Source: PALSA-612 sp963704335
GTDB taxonomy: Bacteria > Actinomycetota > Thermoleophilia > Gaiellales > Gaiellaceae
NCBI GenBank assembly: GCA_963704335.1
Contig: OY969889.1
Location: forward strand, 1,736,001 to 1,800,000
DNA length: 64,000 bases
Reading direction: 5' to 3'
A program made the position numbers and the translations under genes. Shown here in pieces: positions 15,951-23,327 of this stretch; within the stretch, counting starts at the first letter, position 1, and each line of letters opens with the position of its first letter. Under the pieces are notes generated by a model. It worked only from the letters and a program-made list of their open reading frames with translations. It was not told where the DNA came from and did not search any database.

Positions 15951-16629
15951 CCCCGGGCACGCCGCCCCCTTCAGTGTCGATGCGGTACCCGACGCCGGCC
16001 ACGGTGGCGATGATCGAGGGTTCGCCGAGGCGCTTGCGTAGTCCCGAGACTGTGATGCGCGGGGCGTTCGTGAACGGGTCGGCGTTCTCATCCCATGCTC
16101 GCGCCAGGAGCTCTTCGGCGCTGACGACCCCGCCTTCGGCGGCGACGAGGACTTCGAGCACTGCGAACTGCTTTCGAGTCAGCGCGACGTAGCGGCCGTC
16201 GCGGTAGACCTCGCGGCGGAACGGATCCAGCCTTAGGCCTGCGATCTCTCGCACGGGCGGCCTGTTGTGGGCGCGCCTGCGGTCGAGCGCTCTGAGACGG
16301 AGCACGAGCTCTCGGAGTTCGAACGGCTTCGTGAGGTAGTCGTCGGCGCCGAGCTCGAACCCGGTGGCCTTGTCGTCGAGACGATCGGCAGCGGTGAGCA
16401 TGAGGATCGGCATGCCGCTTCCGGAGGCGACGATGCGTTTGGCGATCTCGTCGCCGGTAGGTCCGGGAATGTCGCGGTCGAGGACGGCGATGTCGTAGGA
16501 GTAGACGCTCAGCAGCTCCAGAGCGGTGTCGCCGTCACCTGCGATGTCTGCCGCGATCGCTTCTAGGCGCAGGCCATCGCGGATGGCTTCTGCCATGTAT
16601 GGCTCGTCCTCCACGAGCAGCACCCGCAT
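15934..16629 (-). CDS. OmpR-family response regulator
   Basis: A 231-residue regulator. The receiver has EDE near the N-terminus, phospho-acceptor Asp51 in AVLDRDIPGP, Thr/Ala in LMLTAAD and Lys in DDYLTKPF (about 101). The C-terminal winged helix has VALTRKQFAVLEVLV and the recognition region ITVSGLRKRLGEPSIIATVAGVGYRI in shortened form ITVSGLRKRLG. ATG at 16629 follows TAACAT by six bases, a leaderless arrangement. It is transcribed before its kinase and divergently from the carboxypeptidase-like gene 86 bases away. Confidence 0.9.
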   Translation of the reverse strand: MRVLLVEDEPYMAEAIRDGLRLEAIAADIAGDGDTALELLSVYSYDIAVLDRDIPGPTGDEIAKRIVASGSGMPILMLTAADRLDDKATGFELGADDYLTKPFELRELVLRLRALDRRRAHNRPPVREIAGLRLDPFRREVYRDGRYVALTRKQFAVLEVLVAAEGGVVSAEELLARAWDENADPFTNAPRITVSGLRKRLGEPSIIATVAGVGYRIDTEGGGVPGGGDRG

Positions 16630-16635
16630 GCTCCG

Positions 16636-16641
16636 ATGTTA
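16636..16641 (-). promoter_or_regulatory. Leaderless -10 of the response regulator gene
   Basis: On the minus strand TAACAT (16641 to 16636) is followed by six bases and the ATG at 16629. No ribosome site is present. Confidence 0.5.
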
Positions 16642-16714
16642 GAGCCGGCGCATATCGCCAGCGTATTGAAAACCAGACACGCTCTGGCAACACCACGCTG
16701 CCCAGACTGGAGGC

Positions 16715-17743
16715 GTGCCCCATAGGGAACCAGCACGAACTACGACCCGTCGGATTCGCAGGATCCGTGTCGCCGGCCTGCTCGTCGTCGTCGCGGCGGT
16801 CGCCGCAGCCCTCGGCCACCAGTTGCTGGCGTCCTCGTCGACGACAGCCGCATCACCCGTCGACGTCGCCCGCAGCGAGCGCCGTGCAGTGCTCGGCGAA
16901 GTGGTGCCCAGCGCGGTATGGCCGGCATATGGCCAAGCTGCGTTCGTCCAGGGAGGACAGTCGCAGCTCCACGCCGGCCCGAACCAGCACGCGGCTCCAA
17001 TCGCCAGCCTCGCGAAGGTGATGACGGCCTATCTCGTCCTCCGTGACCACCCGCTACAGCTCGGCGAGGAAGGCCCGACGGTCACGCTCACCGACGCCGA
17101 CGTCGCCGACACCGACCGCCGGCGGGGACACCAGGAGTCGGTCGTGTCCATCGCCGCCGGAGAGCAATTGACCGAACGGCAGGCCCTGCAGGCACTGCTG
17201 CTGCCGTCAGCGAACAACATCGCCGCGGTTCTGGCGCGATGGGACGCCGGCTCGGAGGACCGGTTTGTTGCCCGGATGAATGCCACCGCACGGTCGCTGG
17301 GCATGACCCGTACCCGCTACACCGACCCGAGCGGCTACGACGACGCAACCGTGTCGACTGCCGCCGACCAGGTGCGCATCGTCGATCGGGCCATGCGCCT
17401 GCCCGTGTTCGCGAGCATCGTCGCCACACCGAGCGCGACGCTGCCGGTCGCCGGCACCGTGCACAACACCAACGCATTGCTCGGGCACGACGGGTTCGTC
17501 GGCGTCAAGACCGGCTCGACCGACGCCGCGGGTGGCTGCTTCGCCTTCCGGGCCATCCGCTGGATCGACGGGAAGCGGACGACGATCACCGGGGTCGTGT
17601 TGGGCCAGCCCGGCCACGACCAGGCCGCGGCGGGTCTCGCAGCCGCCGACGCCATGGTCGACAGCATCGCCGGTGATGGGGATACGCCAGATCTAGGGCA
17701 GCCGTCCTTGCCACCGCTGACTGCGCCCGGAAGCCAGCGATAG
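16715..17743 (+). CDS. D-alanyl-D-alanine carboxypeptidase-like (peptidase S11)
   Basis: A 342-residue exported penicillin-binding-type serine hydrolase. A basic N-terminus and one helix (about 18-39) form a signal anchor. The three active-site motifs are present: SLAK (Ser98-Lys101), SAN (165-167) and KTG (265-267). It trims peptidoglycan stem peptides in characterised homologues. The C-terminus is a short Pro-rich tail, without the extra beta domain of DacA. GTG 16715 follows CTGGAGG. It is divergent from the two-component operon, which might regulate it. Its end is followed by palindromic element B. Confidence 0.87.
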   Translation: MPHREPARTTTRRIRRIRVAGLLVVVAAVAAALGHQLLASSSTTAASPVDVARSERRAVLGEVVPSAVWPAYGQAAFVQGGQSQLHAGPNQHAAPIASLAKVMTAYLVLRDHPLQLGEEGPTVTLTDADVADTDRRRGHQESVVSIAAGEQLTERQALQALLLPSANNIAAVLARWDAGSEDRFVARMNATARSLGMTRTRYTDPSGYDDATVSTAADQVRIVDRAMRLPVFASIVATPSATLPVAGTVHNTNALLGHDGFVGVKTGSTDAAGGCFAFRAIRWIDGKRTTITGVVLGQPGHDQAAAGLAAADAMVDSIAGDGDTPDLGQPSLPPLTAPGSQR

Positions 17744-17745
17744 CG

Positions 17746-17771
17746 GCTCGGAAGTCGTGAGATATCCGAGC
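17746..17771. repeat. Palindromic element B (inverted copy of element A)
   Basis: Arms GCTCGGA (17746-17752) and TCCGAGC (17765-17771) enclose AGTCGTGAGATA. The reverse complement matches element A at 13394-13419 in 24 of 26 bases, and CCATAG follows in both once aligned. The two copies enclose chrA, the two-component system and the carboxypeptidase-like gene. Confidence 0.7.
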
Positions 17772-17791
17772 GCCTATGGCGTGTCTCCCGC

Positions 17792-17840
17792 TTGACGGCT
17801 GTCAGGGCTACCCTTACAGTCCGTCAGGTTGACCCTGACA
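17792..17840 (+). promoter_or_regulatory. Sigma-70-type promoter with GTCAGG operator repeats
   Basis: TTGACG (17792-17797) and TACAGT (17815-17820) are separated by 17 bases. TGTCAGGG (17800-17807) and CCCTGACA (17833-17840) are exact inverted repeats bracketing the -10 region, with a further GTCAGG at 17823-17828. This looks like a regulated promoter, possibly autoregulated by the HTH protein it serves. Confidence 0.6.
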
Positions 17841-17853
17841 CGGAGGTGGGCGC

Positions 17854-18210
17854 ATGCCGCAGGCAATTGCCGAGCCAGTCCGGTGCACGTTCTGTCTGAC
17901 ACCGGCGCCGGAAGTGGCAAAGATCATTGCCGGGCCGGGTGTCTATATCTGCGACCGGTGCGTCCGCCGTTGCATCTCGATCCTCGAATCGGGCGACCAC
18001 GGCGACGAGCAGCTTCCGTCCTGGGGATCGCTCGACGACGTTCAGCTCCTCGAGCGGCTTCCGCGCATCGCAGCAGTAGCCGCGCAAGTGGACGGCACCC
18101 TCCACCGCTGGGTCGCCGAGGCGCGACGGCGGGGCGTGTCCTGGGAGCGGATCGGCTCCGCCTTGGGGATCTCCCGGCAATCCGCCTGGGAGCGTTTCGC
18201 TGTCGACTGA
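17854..18210 (+). CDS. ClpX-type C4 zinc finger protein with C-terminal HTH
   Basis: A 118-residue protein. Residues 8-45 match the ClpX zinc-binding domain: Cys11, Cys14, Cys33 and Cys36 in CTFC and CDRC, with KIIAGPGVYICD as in ClpX. Instead of the AAA+ ATPase it carries a linker and a C-terminal helix-turn-helix (GVSWERIGSALGISRQSAWERF, here residues about 94-115, sigma-region-4-like). ATG 17854 follows GGAGGTGGG. Family members are seen in actinobacteria without known function; DNA binding is plausible. It is followed without gap by a transporter remnant. Confidence 0.82.
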   Translation: MPQAIAEPVRCTFCLTPAPEVAKIIAGPGVYICDRCVRRCISILESGDHGDEQLPSWGSLDDVQLLERLPRIAAVAAQVDGTLHRWVAEARRRGVSWERIGSALGISRQSAWERFAVD

Positions 18211-18403
18211 GTGGGCGATCTGGCGCGTCCCGGACTTCCGTCTACTTTGGACCGCTCAGGTCGTCTCCGAGGTCGGCACCGGTGTGCTGCTTGCAACCTT
18301 TGAGCCTGCCGTCGTCTCACTCTGCTTCGCCGGTTGGGTCGTCGTCCTAGCCGCGGCCTGCACCGCGACTCCAGCGATCGGGCACCTGCAGCCCGCTGTA
18401 TAA
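18203..18403 (+). pseudogene. Remnant of an MFS transporter gene
   Basis: In the frame from 18203 to the TAA at 18401-18403, the peptide WRVPDFRLLWTAQVVSEVG matches the N-terminus of MFS-type exporters, where RDFRLLW and a QxVSxxG helix are typical. It then passes directly into AGWVVVLAAACTATPAIGHL, resembling an MFS C-terminal end. About 350 internal codons are missing and no start codon remains. The fragment overlaps the end of the zinc-finger/HTH gene, so the intact exporter was probably its operon partner. Confidence 0.6.
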
Positions 18404-18448
18404 CGGACGGCCGCTACCTCGCTCGTAGACCTCAAGCCAATTCAGCCA

Positions 18449-18463
18449 TACGATTGCGGCGTG
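18449..18463 (+). promoter_or_regulatory. Leaderless -10 of the cupin gene
   Basis: TACGAT (18449-18454) stands six bases before GTG 18461, with no ribosome site. Confidence 0.5.
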
Positions 18464-18862
18464 CCGTTCACGCTCAGAAACATCAAGGAGGATCTGGAGG
18501 ACATCGGCTCTCGGTTCGACGGCGCGCCGGACCTGGAGTTCCGTGCGGCGACCAAGGCGCTCGACCTCGAGAAATCCGCCCTGAGCTACCAGAGCATCCC
18601 GCCCGGCTATCGCTTTCCGTACGGCCACACGCACGAGAAGCAAGAGGAGGTGTACGTGGTCCTGCGCGGGAGCGGGCGGATGAAGATCGACGACGAGATC
18701 GTCGAGCTCGAGGAATGGGACGCGGTGCGCGTCCCGCCCCGTACGTGGCGAGGCTACGAGGCCGGGCCGGAGGGCCTCGAGATCCTCGTAATCGGTGCGC
18801 CCAATCTCGGCGAGGATCCGCGCGAAGACGTCGATGGCCAGCGCGACTGGTGGGCTGACTAA
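18461..18862 (+). CDS. Cupin-domain protein
   Basis: A 133-residue single-domain cupin. The first cupin motif reads PYGHTHEKQEEVYVVLRGSG (His, His, Glu metal ligands at about 62-69) and the second lies in WDAVRVPPRTWRGYEAG, where the usual His is replaced by Trp/Arg. The first motif alone could hold a metal. Function is probably binding or isomerising a small molecule; no specific family is recognised. It begins with a leaderless-type GTG. Confidence 0.8.
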   Translation: MPFTLRNIKEDLEDIGSRFDGAPDLEFRAATKALDLEKSALSYQSIPPGYRFPYGHTHEKQEEVYVVLRGSGRMKIDDEIVELEEWDAVRVPPRTWRGYEAGPEGLEILVIGAPNLGEDPREDVDGQRDWWAD

Positions 18863-18923
18863 TCGATGAGTTCTCGGTGGTCTGTCGGTCTCCATTGCGC
18901 GTGTGTCCGTAGCAGGTCGAGAT

Positions 18924-18941
18924 GCGGCCGAAACAGGCCGC
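18924..18941 (+). other. Small hairpin before the DGPF gene
   Basis: GCGGCC (18924-18929), loop GAAACA, GGCCGC (18936-18941) lies just upstream of AAAGGAG at the next start. It could weakly terminate the cupin transcript or influence initiation. Confidence 0.35.
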
Positions 18942-18959
18942 CGATAAAGGAGTCGTGAG

Positions 18960-19301
18960 ATGACGCGGTATCTGATCTCGTTCGATGACGGGGCAATGAC
19001 GTTCCCCGAGGAGGATCTGCCCGACGTGGCCGAGGCAGCGCACGCGGTGGCGCAAGAGGCAATGGACGCGGGCGTCTGGGTGTTCGGCGGCGGGCTACAT
19101 TCCCACGAAGAGGTGAGCGTGGTCGCCACGGACGGGACGGTCACCGACGGCCCATACGCCGAGAGCAAGGCCTACATCGGCGGATTCTCGGTTGTCGACG
19201 TTCCCTCACGCGAGGAGGCGCTGGAGTGGGCTGGCAAGATCGCCGCCGCCTGCCGTTGTGCGCAGGAGGTTCGCGAGTTCGGGCCCGGCTCCAAGCCCTG
19301 A
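18960..19301 (+). CDS. YCII/DGPF-domain protein
   Basis: A 113-residue protein of the YCII-related DGPF family. The name-giving segment reads TDGPYAESKAYIGGF (about 60-74), and the flanking alpha/beta pattern is normal. Relatives often sit beside ECF sigma factors, but none is present here. The ATG at 18960 follows AAAGGAG at a suitable distance. The next gene, an alpha/beta hydrolase, begins 74 bases after its stop. Biochemical function of the family is unknown. Confidence 0.85.
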   Translation: MTRYLISFDDGAMTFPEEDLPDVAEAAHAVAQEAMDAGVWVFGGGLHSHEEVSVVATDGTVTDGPYAESKAYIGGFSVVDVPSREEALEWAGKIAAACRCAQEVREFGPGSKP

Positions 19302-19375
19302 TCAAGGGCATCCGCGGGGAGGCGGCGACGCGGGCGCGAACAGCGAGGATCGTAATCGCCGAGCGACTCATCAAT

Positions 19376-20197
19376 GTGAATGGAGTCGAGCTCTGCACCG
19401 AGTCGTTCGGTGACGCTGCAGATCCGCCGATCGTCCTCGTGATGGGTATCGGAGGCTCGATGCTGTGGTGGCAGGACGGCTTTTGCCGGTTGCTCGCTGG
19501 GCACGGCCGGTTCGTGATCCGCTACGACCAACGGGACACCGGCCGTTCGACGACCTACGAGCCTGGACGTCCGGGCTACGACGAAGGCGATTTGCTCGCG
19601 GACGCGGTCGCCGTGCTCGACGGCTACCGCCTTGCTGCCGCACACCTGGTCGGCGTCTCGGCGGGGGGTGGTCTCGTGCAAGAGCTCGCGCTCGACTTCC
19701 CCAACCGCATCCGGTCGCTCGTCCTGATCAGCACCTCACCCGCCGTCGCCGGCGATCGGAGCCTGCCACCGCCGACCGCCGCATTCGGCCAGTTCGTGCG
19801 CTCGGCAATGGTGGACTGGTCGGACGCCGACTCGGTGATCGAGTACCTCGTGGCCTACGAGCGCGTGCTCGCGGGAGCCGAGCGCCGCTTCGAGGAGGCC
19901 GAGGTGCGCGACCTTGTCCGCCGTGACGTCGAGCGCGCACGCGACTTCGCGGCAGCTCAGAACCACGAGCTGCTCGAGGAAGACGACAGGTCGCGCAAGC
20001 CCCTGTCGTCGATACGGGCGCCGACGCTGGTCATCCACGGCACCGCCGACCCCATGTTCCCGCTCGCTCATGGCCAGGCGCTTGCCAGCGAGATCCCGAG
20101 CGCGCGGCTGCTCCGGCTCGAAGGGGCCGGTCACGGCGTCCAGCGCGCCGACTGGAACGTCATCACCGAGGCAATCGCAACCCACACTGCCCGGTAG
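19376..20197 (+). CDS. Alpha/beta hydrolase
   Basis: A 273-residue hydrolase with the nucleophile elbow GVSAGG (Ser about 93), acid Asp in IHGTADPMFP and catalytic His in GAGHGVQ. The N-terminal VNGVELCTESFG and oxyanion-hole GIGGSMLWW block match the common esterase/haloperoxidase-like group. The start is uncertain: GTG 19376 gives a slightly short N-terminus, while in-frame codons upstream (IAERLI) also resemble homologues but lack a normal start codon. Substrate unknown. It ends 76 bases before a convergent gene, with a hairpin between. Confidence 0.82.
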   Translation: MNGVELCTESFGDAADPPIVLVMGIGGSMLWWQDGFCRLLAGHGRFVIRYDQRDTGRSTTYEPGRPGYDEGDLLADAVAVLDGYRLAAAHLVGVSAGGGLVQELALDFPNRIRSLVLISTSPAVAGDRSLPPPTAAFGQFVRSAMVDWSDADSVIEYLVAYERVLAGAERRFEEAEVRDLVRRDVERARDFAAAQNHELLEEDDRSRKPLSSIRAPTLVIHGTADPMFPLAHGQALASEIPSARLLRLEGAGHGVQRADWNVITEAIATHTAR

Positions 20198-20213
20198 GTC
20201 CACCGGATCGCCG

Positions 20214-20239
20214 GCAGGGGCCGCTCACGCGACCCCTGC
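20214..20239. terminator. Bidirectional hairpin between convergent genes
   Basis: GCAGGGG (20214-20220) pairs with CCCCTGC (20233-20239) around a 12-base loop that contains a further CGC/GCG stem. Confidence 0.6.
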
Positions 20240-20273
20240 TTGCGCCGACTTGCGTTTGCGGCCGGCGGCCGGC

Positions 20274-20693
20274 CTATGTCTCTGAGGGCGCGACCTTCAC
20301 CGGTGCGAACTTGTGGCTACGGGCGCCGCCGTACTCGATGAAGCCGTCGAAGACCTCGTAGCGCCACTTGCCTGCGTTCGGGAACACCACGCGGGCGCGG
20401 TAGACGCCGATGCGGCCGGTCGACTTCGCGCGGAACGTCTTCGACACCGCGGAGCTCGAGCTCGACGAGCGGGAGGCCGCAACCTTCCGAATCGTCACCG
20501 TCGGGCTCAGGCAACAGAGCGGCTGACTTGCGAGCCCGTGTTGAAGGACCGTGATGTCGACGACCCACGGCTCGCCGGCGGCCAGGCCCTTCGGCGACGA
20601 GCTCAGCTTGACGGTCGCCCAGCCGCCGGCGAGCGCCGTGCTCGCGCATACGAGTGCCAGGGCTGCTGTGACAACGATCAGTTGCTTGCGCAT
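20274..20693 (-). CDS. Secreted protein, YtkA/FixH-like beta-sandwich
   Basis: A 139-residue exported protein. Residues 1-22 form a signal peptide (KQLIVVTAALALVCASTALA). The mature part has the pattern of YtkA/FixH-like immunoglobulin-type domains: VKLSSSPKGLAAGEPWVVDI early and ARVVFPNAGKWRYEVFDGF near the end. A Cys pair (LCC) is present. ATG at 20693 follows AGGAGGCCCC. Related small secreted proteins are common in Thermoleophilia. It is divergent from padR. Confidence 0.78.
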   Translation of the reverse strand: MRKQLIVVTAALALVCASTALAGGWATVKLSSSPKGLAAGEPWVVDITVLQHGLASQPLCCLSPTVTIRKVAASRSSSSSSAVSKTFRAKSTGRIGVYRARVVFPNAGKWRYEVFDGFIEYGGARSHKFAPVKVAPSET

Positions 20694-20769
20694 GGGGCCT
20701 CCTCGTTCGGATATGGCAAATACACCGCAGCGCCGCCCGCGGTTCCCCCCGGGTGCCAAGAGAGGCGCA

Positions 20770-20799
20770 TTGACACATTGCAACTCGATGCATTACTAT
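20770..20799 (+). promoter_or_regulatory. Promoter of the PadR gene, leaderless type
   Basis: TTGACA (20770-20775), 18 bases, TACTAT (20794-20799), then seven bases to the ATG at 20807. The initiation site should fall on or next to the start codon. CCTAGG between -10 and start is a short palindrome where PadR itself could bind. Confidence 0.65.
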
Positions 20800-20806
20800 C
20801 CTAGGT

Positions 20807-21127
20807 ATGAGAACGGACTTGCTCAAGGGGCACCTCGACCTCGTTCTCCTCTCGTGCCTGCGGGAAGGTCCCGCGCACGGCTATCTGATCAGTCAGCGTG
20901 TCCGCGAGCGAAGCGGCGGGGAGTTCGGTCTTCTCGAGGGCACTCTCTACCCGGCGCTCCATCGCCTCGAGGCGGCCGGAGCCGTTTCGAGCAAGTGGTC
21001 ATCGGCATCGGGCCGACGCCGGCGCGTATACCAGTTGACCCGCAAGGGCAGCGCGTCGCTCGCGGGCCGTGAGACCGAGTGGCGGCAGTTCGCGAATACC
21101 GTTGATCTCGTGCTCGGAGCGCGTTGA
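20807..21127 (+). CDS. PadR-family transcriptional regulator
   Basis: A 106-residue winged-helix repressor of the short PadR-s2 type. MRTDLLKGHLDLVLLSCL, GPAHGYLISQRV and LLEGTLYPALHRLEAAGAVSS carry the canonical recognition-helix block. It overlaps the following membrane-protein gene by TTGA, the usual layout in which PadR pairs with a HAAS-type membrane partner. It probably autoregulates from the leaderless promoter. Confidence 0.92.
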   Translation: MRTDLLKGHLDLVLLSCLREGPAHGYLISQRVRERSGGEFGLLEGTLYPALHRLEAAGAVSSKWSSASGRRRRVYQLTRKGSASLAGRETEWRQFANTVDLVLGAR

Positions 21128-22080
21128 CGGTACCCGCCCCGATCGCCGAGTATCTCCACCGGCTCGACCGCGAGCTCCGAGTGCAGCGCGTTCCACGCCG
21201 CCGCATGCTCGCGGAGGCGGCCGATCACCTGTGTAGCTGTGCGGAAGAGCTCGAAGAGACCGTCGGCCCGGAGCACGCTGCACGAATCGCCGTCGAGCGG
21301 TTCGGCGCGGCGGCCATCGTCGCTCGCCGCTTCGCCCAGGCTGTCGCCTCCCGCACCGCTCGCCGCTCGTTGCTTTGGGCGAGTCTTGCTCTGACCTCCT
21401 ATGGAGCGGCGGCAGTCGCCTTCGCGGCGACCGCGACGCCGCAGTTCGACGACCTCCCGCAAGGAGCACCGACGGCGCTTGCCGGCCAGTTCGCCGCCGT
21501 TGCAGTGGCGATCACGGCCATCCGAGCCCTGCGCTGGCGACGGGAGCTCGTGCTTCCGGAGAACCGGCTGCGTCTGATCGCGAACGGGTCGTCCATCGCC
21601 GCAGCCGCGCTCGTCCTGGGCCTGGCCGGCGAAGCCGCTGTCGCCCTCACTCGACCTGCCGGTGTCCTGCCGTGGTCGGACCTTCCTCTCGTCCTTCTGC
21701 TGTTCGTATTGGCGACGGTCGCGGCCGGCGCGGCAGCGATGGTCGCCGTAGCGGCGTCCGTGCGACGCTCGACGCTGGCAGCCGTCCCCGAAAGGGAGGC
21801 CGACGGGGCAGGCCTGACGCTCGGTGAGGACATGGCTGCACTCGTCCCGAGGCTGCGACAGGTGGCCGAGCTCATGTGGGCCCGGCCCCAACGGCTCGTC
21901 CTGGTGGTCGCCGCACTGGCCTTCTGCGTAACGGCCGCGAGCCAATGGCTCGGGACAGACGTCGCACACGACTCCTCGATCGTTCTCTCCGGCGTGCTTC
22001 TCGGCGTCGGCGAGGTCACGGCGATCGTCGCCGGATATGTTCTCCTTGGCCGCTCGCTGGGAATCCGGCCGGCCCGCTAG
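21124..22080 (+). CDS. PadR-partner membrane protein with HAAS-like N-terminal domain
   Basis: A 318-residue protein. Residues 1-70 resemble the HAAS domain (YLHRLDRELRVQRVPRRRMLAEAADHL, seen in shortened form, then ERFGAA), a helical signalling module found beside PadR regulators. Six to seven transmembrane helices follow (about 80-315), with a cytoplasmic loop around 215-260. Translation probably starts at TTG 21124, overlapping the PadR stop. The pair is thought to sense envelope state, but its ligand is unknown. Confidence 0.78.
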   Translation: MTVPAPIAEYLHRLDRELRVQRVPRRRMLAEAADHLCSCAEELEETVGPEHAARIAVERFGAAAIVARRFAQAVASRTARRSLLWASLALTSYGAAAVAFAATATPQFDDLPQGAPTALAGQFAAVAVAITAIRALRWRRELVLPENRLRLIANGSSIAAAALVLGLAGEAAVALTRPAGVLPWSDLPLVLLLFVLATVAAGAAAMVAVAASVRRSTLAAVPEREADGAGLTLGEDMAALVPRLRQVAELMWARPQRLVLVVAALAFCVTAASQWLGTDVAHDSSIVLSGVLLGVGEVTAIVAGYVLLGRSLGIRPAR

Positions 22081-23254
22081 CCTGCGCGTCCTCCTCGCCG
22101 GGCTGGCTGCGATTGCACTGGCTGCGATCGCTGTCGGCTACGCACTGCACAGAGGGGGCGAGGCTGCGGCCACGCCGTGGACCGCACAGAGCTGCCAGGC
22201 CGTTGTGGTCCATCCGCGCTTCGCCGCACCCGTGCGCGCTGCCCGCCGGCTGGTGCCGCGAATGAAGAAGGCGTTCGCCGCTCCCGGACTTCAGATGGCC
22301 GTCGCAGTCGACGGGAAGGTCGTCTGGTCTGAGGTCTGCGGGTTCGCCGACGTCCGGACGAAGCGGCCGGTCGCGCGCACGACGCTGTTCCGGATCGGCA
22401 GCGTCTCCAAGCCGTTCACGAGCACCGCACTCGCTCGCCTCTTCCAGGCCGGCAAGGTGGATCTCGACGGCCCGGTCCAACGGCTCGTCCCGGAACTCGA
22501 GGCGAAGCACGCGGTGACGTTGCGGCAGCTCGCCGCTCATCAGGGAGGGGTTCGCCATTACGTCGGCGCAGAGGCGCTCGGGCGCACCCACTACAGGAGC
22601 CTGGCGGCGGCGCTCACGGTGTTCGCAGCCGATCCCCTCCTGTTCGAGCCGGGCACGGACTTCCTCTACTCGAGCTACGGCTTCAACCTGATCGGCTTGG
22701 CCATCGAGCGCATCGACGGTGTGTCGTATGCACAGGCACTGCGCCGAGAAGTGCTCGCGCCGCTCGGCCTGACCCGGACCGGTCTCGACGACCGATGCCG
22801 GCCTGACACGGCCGCCTTCTACGAAGTGACGAGCGACCGCTCAGCCGTCCCGGCGCCCGCCGTCGATCTCAGCAACCGTTACCCGTCTGGCGGCCTCGTG
22901 TCGACCGCCGAGGAGACGGCGAGGCTCGGGTCGAAGATCGGAGACCCGGCGTTCCTGAAGGCGGATGTCCAGGCGGTGTTCTTCAAAGACCAGCGTTTGG
23001 CGAGCGGGAAGGCGACTGGAACGGCTCTCGGCTGGGAGATAAGGGAGGGTGCGGCTGGGGTCTTCGTCGGTCACACCGGAAACGTGGTCGGCGGGACGGC
23101 CTTCATCCTCAGCCACCCCGCGTCGCGGGTCGCTCTCGCGATGACGACCAACGTCGGATGGGTGACCGTGTCGACGCCGCCCACGCTGGGGCCGCACGTT
23201 CCGCAGCCGCCGCAGCTCTTGATGCCTTTCGTCAGGCAGGTGACCTCGTCGTAG
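22037..23254 (+). CDS. Serine hydrolase, class C beta-lactamase-like
   Basis: A 405-residue exported or membrane-anchored hydrolase. One helix (about 16-39) anchors it. The catalytic Ser-Lys tetrad reads IGSVSKPFTS; the Tyr motif reads YSSYGFN; HTGN near residue 357 is the KTG-equivalent. A conserved YPSGGLVSTAEE block is present. Homologues include EstB-type esterases, D-aminopeptidases and PBP4-like proteins, so true beta-lactamase activity is uncertain. ATG 22037 overlaps the previous gene by 44 bases; TTG 22046 is an alternative. Confidence 0.85.
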   Translation: MFSLAARWESGRPASLRVLLAGLAAIALAAIAVGYALHRGGEAAATPWTAQSCQAVVVHPRFAAPVRAARRLVPRMKKAFAAPGLQMAVAVDGKVVWSEVCGFADVRTKRPVARTTLFRIGSVSKPFTSTALARLFQAGKVDLDGPVQRLVPELEAKHAVTLRQLAAHQGGVRHYVGAEALGRTHYRSLAAALTVFAADPLLFEPGTDFLYSSYGFNLIGLAIERIDGVSYAQALRREVLAPLGLTRTGLDDRCRPDTAAFYEVTSDRSAVPAPAVDLSNRYPSGGLVSTAEETARLGSKIGDPAFLKADVQAVFFKDQRLASGKATGTALGWEIREGAAGVFVGHTGNVVGGTAFILSHPASRVALAMTTNVGWVTVSTPPTLGPHVPQPPQLLMPFVRQVTSS

Positions 23255-23285
23255 GCTCGCAAACGGGCATTCGGGTCGATCACTT

Positions 23286-23299
23286 CACTATGTATAGTG
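23286..23299 (+). promoter_or_regulatory. CACTAT-GT-ATAGTG palindrome upstream of carbonic anhydrase
   Basis: Six-base arms (23286-23291 and 23294-23299) form a perfect inverted repeat 28 bases before the ATG. Such A/T-rich palindromes in GC-rich DNA are typical GntR/YtrA- or PadR-type operators and could also contain the -10 region (TATAGT). Confidence 0.5.
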
Positions 23300-23327
23300 G
23301 AGCCGTCTACGATCCGGGAGGTGTGCG

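Noticed and set aside
13319..17771. Integrated prophage or ICE at tRNA-Ala
   Set aside because: No integrase, relaxase or phage gene is present, and the flanking repeats are inverted and do not duplicate the tRNA 3' end. Only the weaker palindrome observation is reported.
22037..23254. True class C beta-lactamase resistance gene
   Set aside because: Motifs match the broad serine-hydrolase family, the Tyr motif is YSS and the protein is membrane-anchored; resistance function cannot be inferred.
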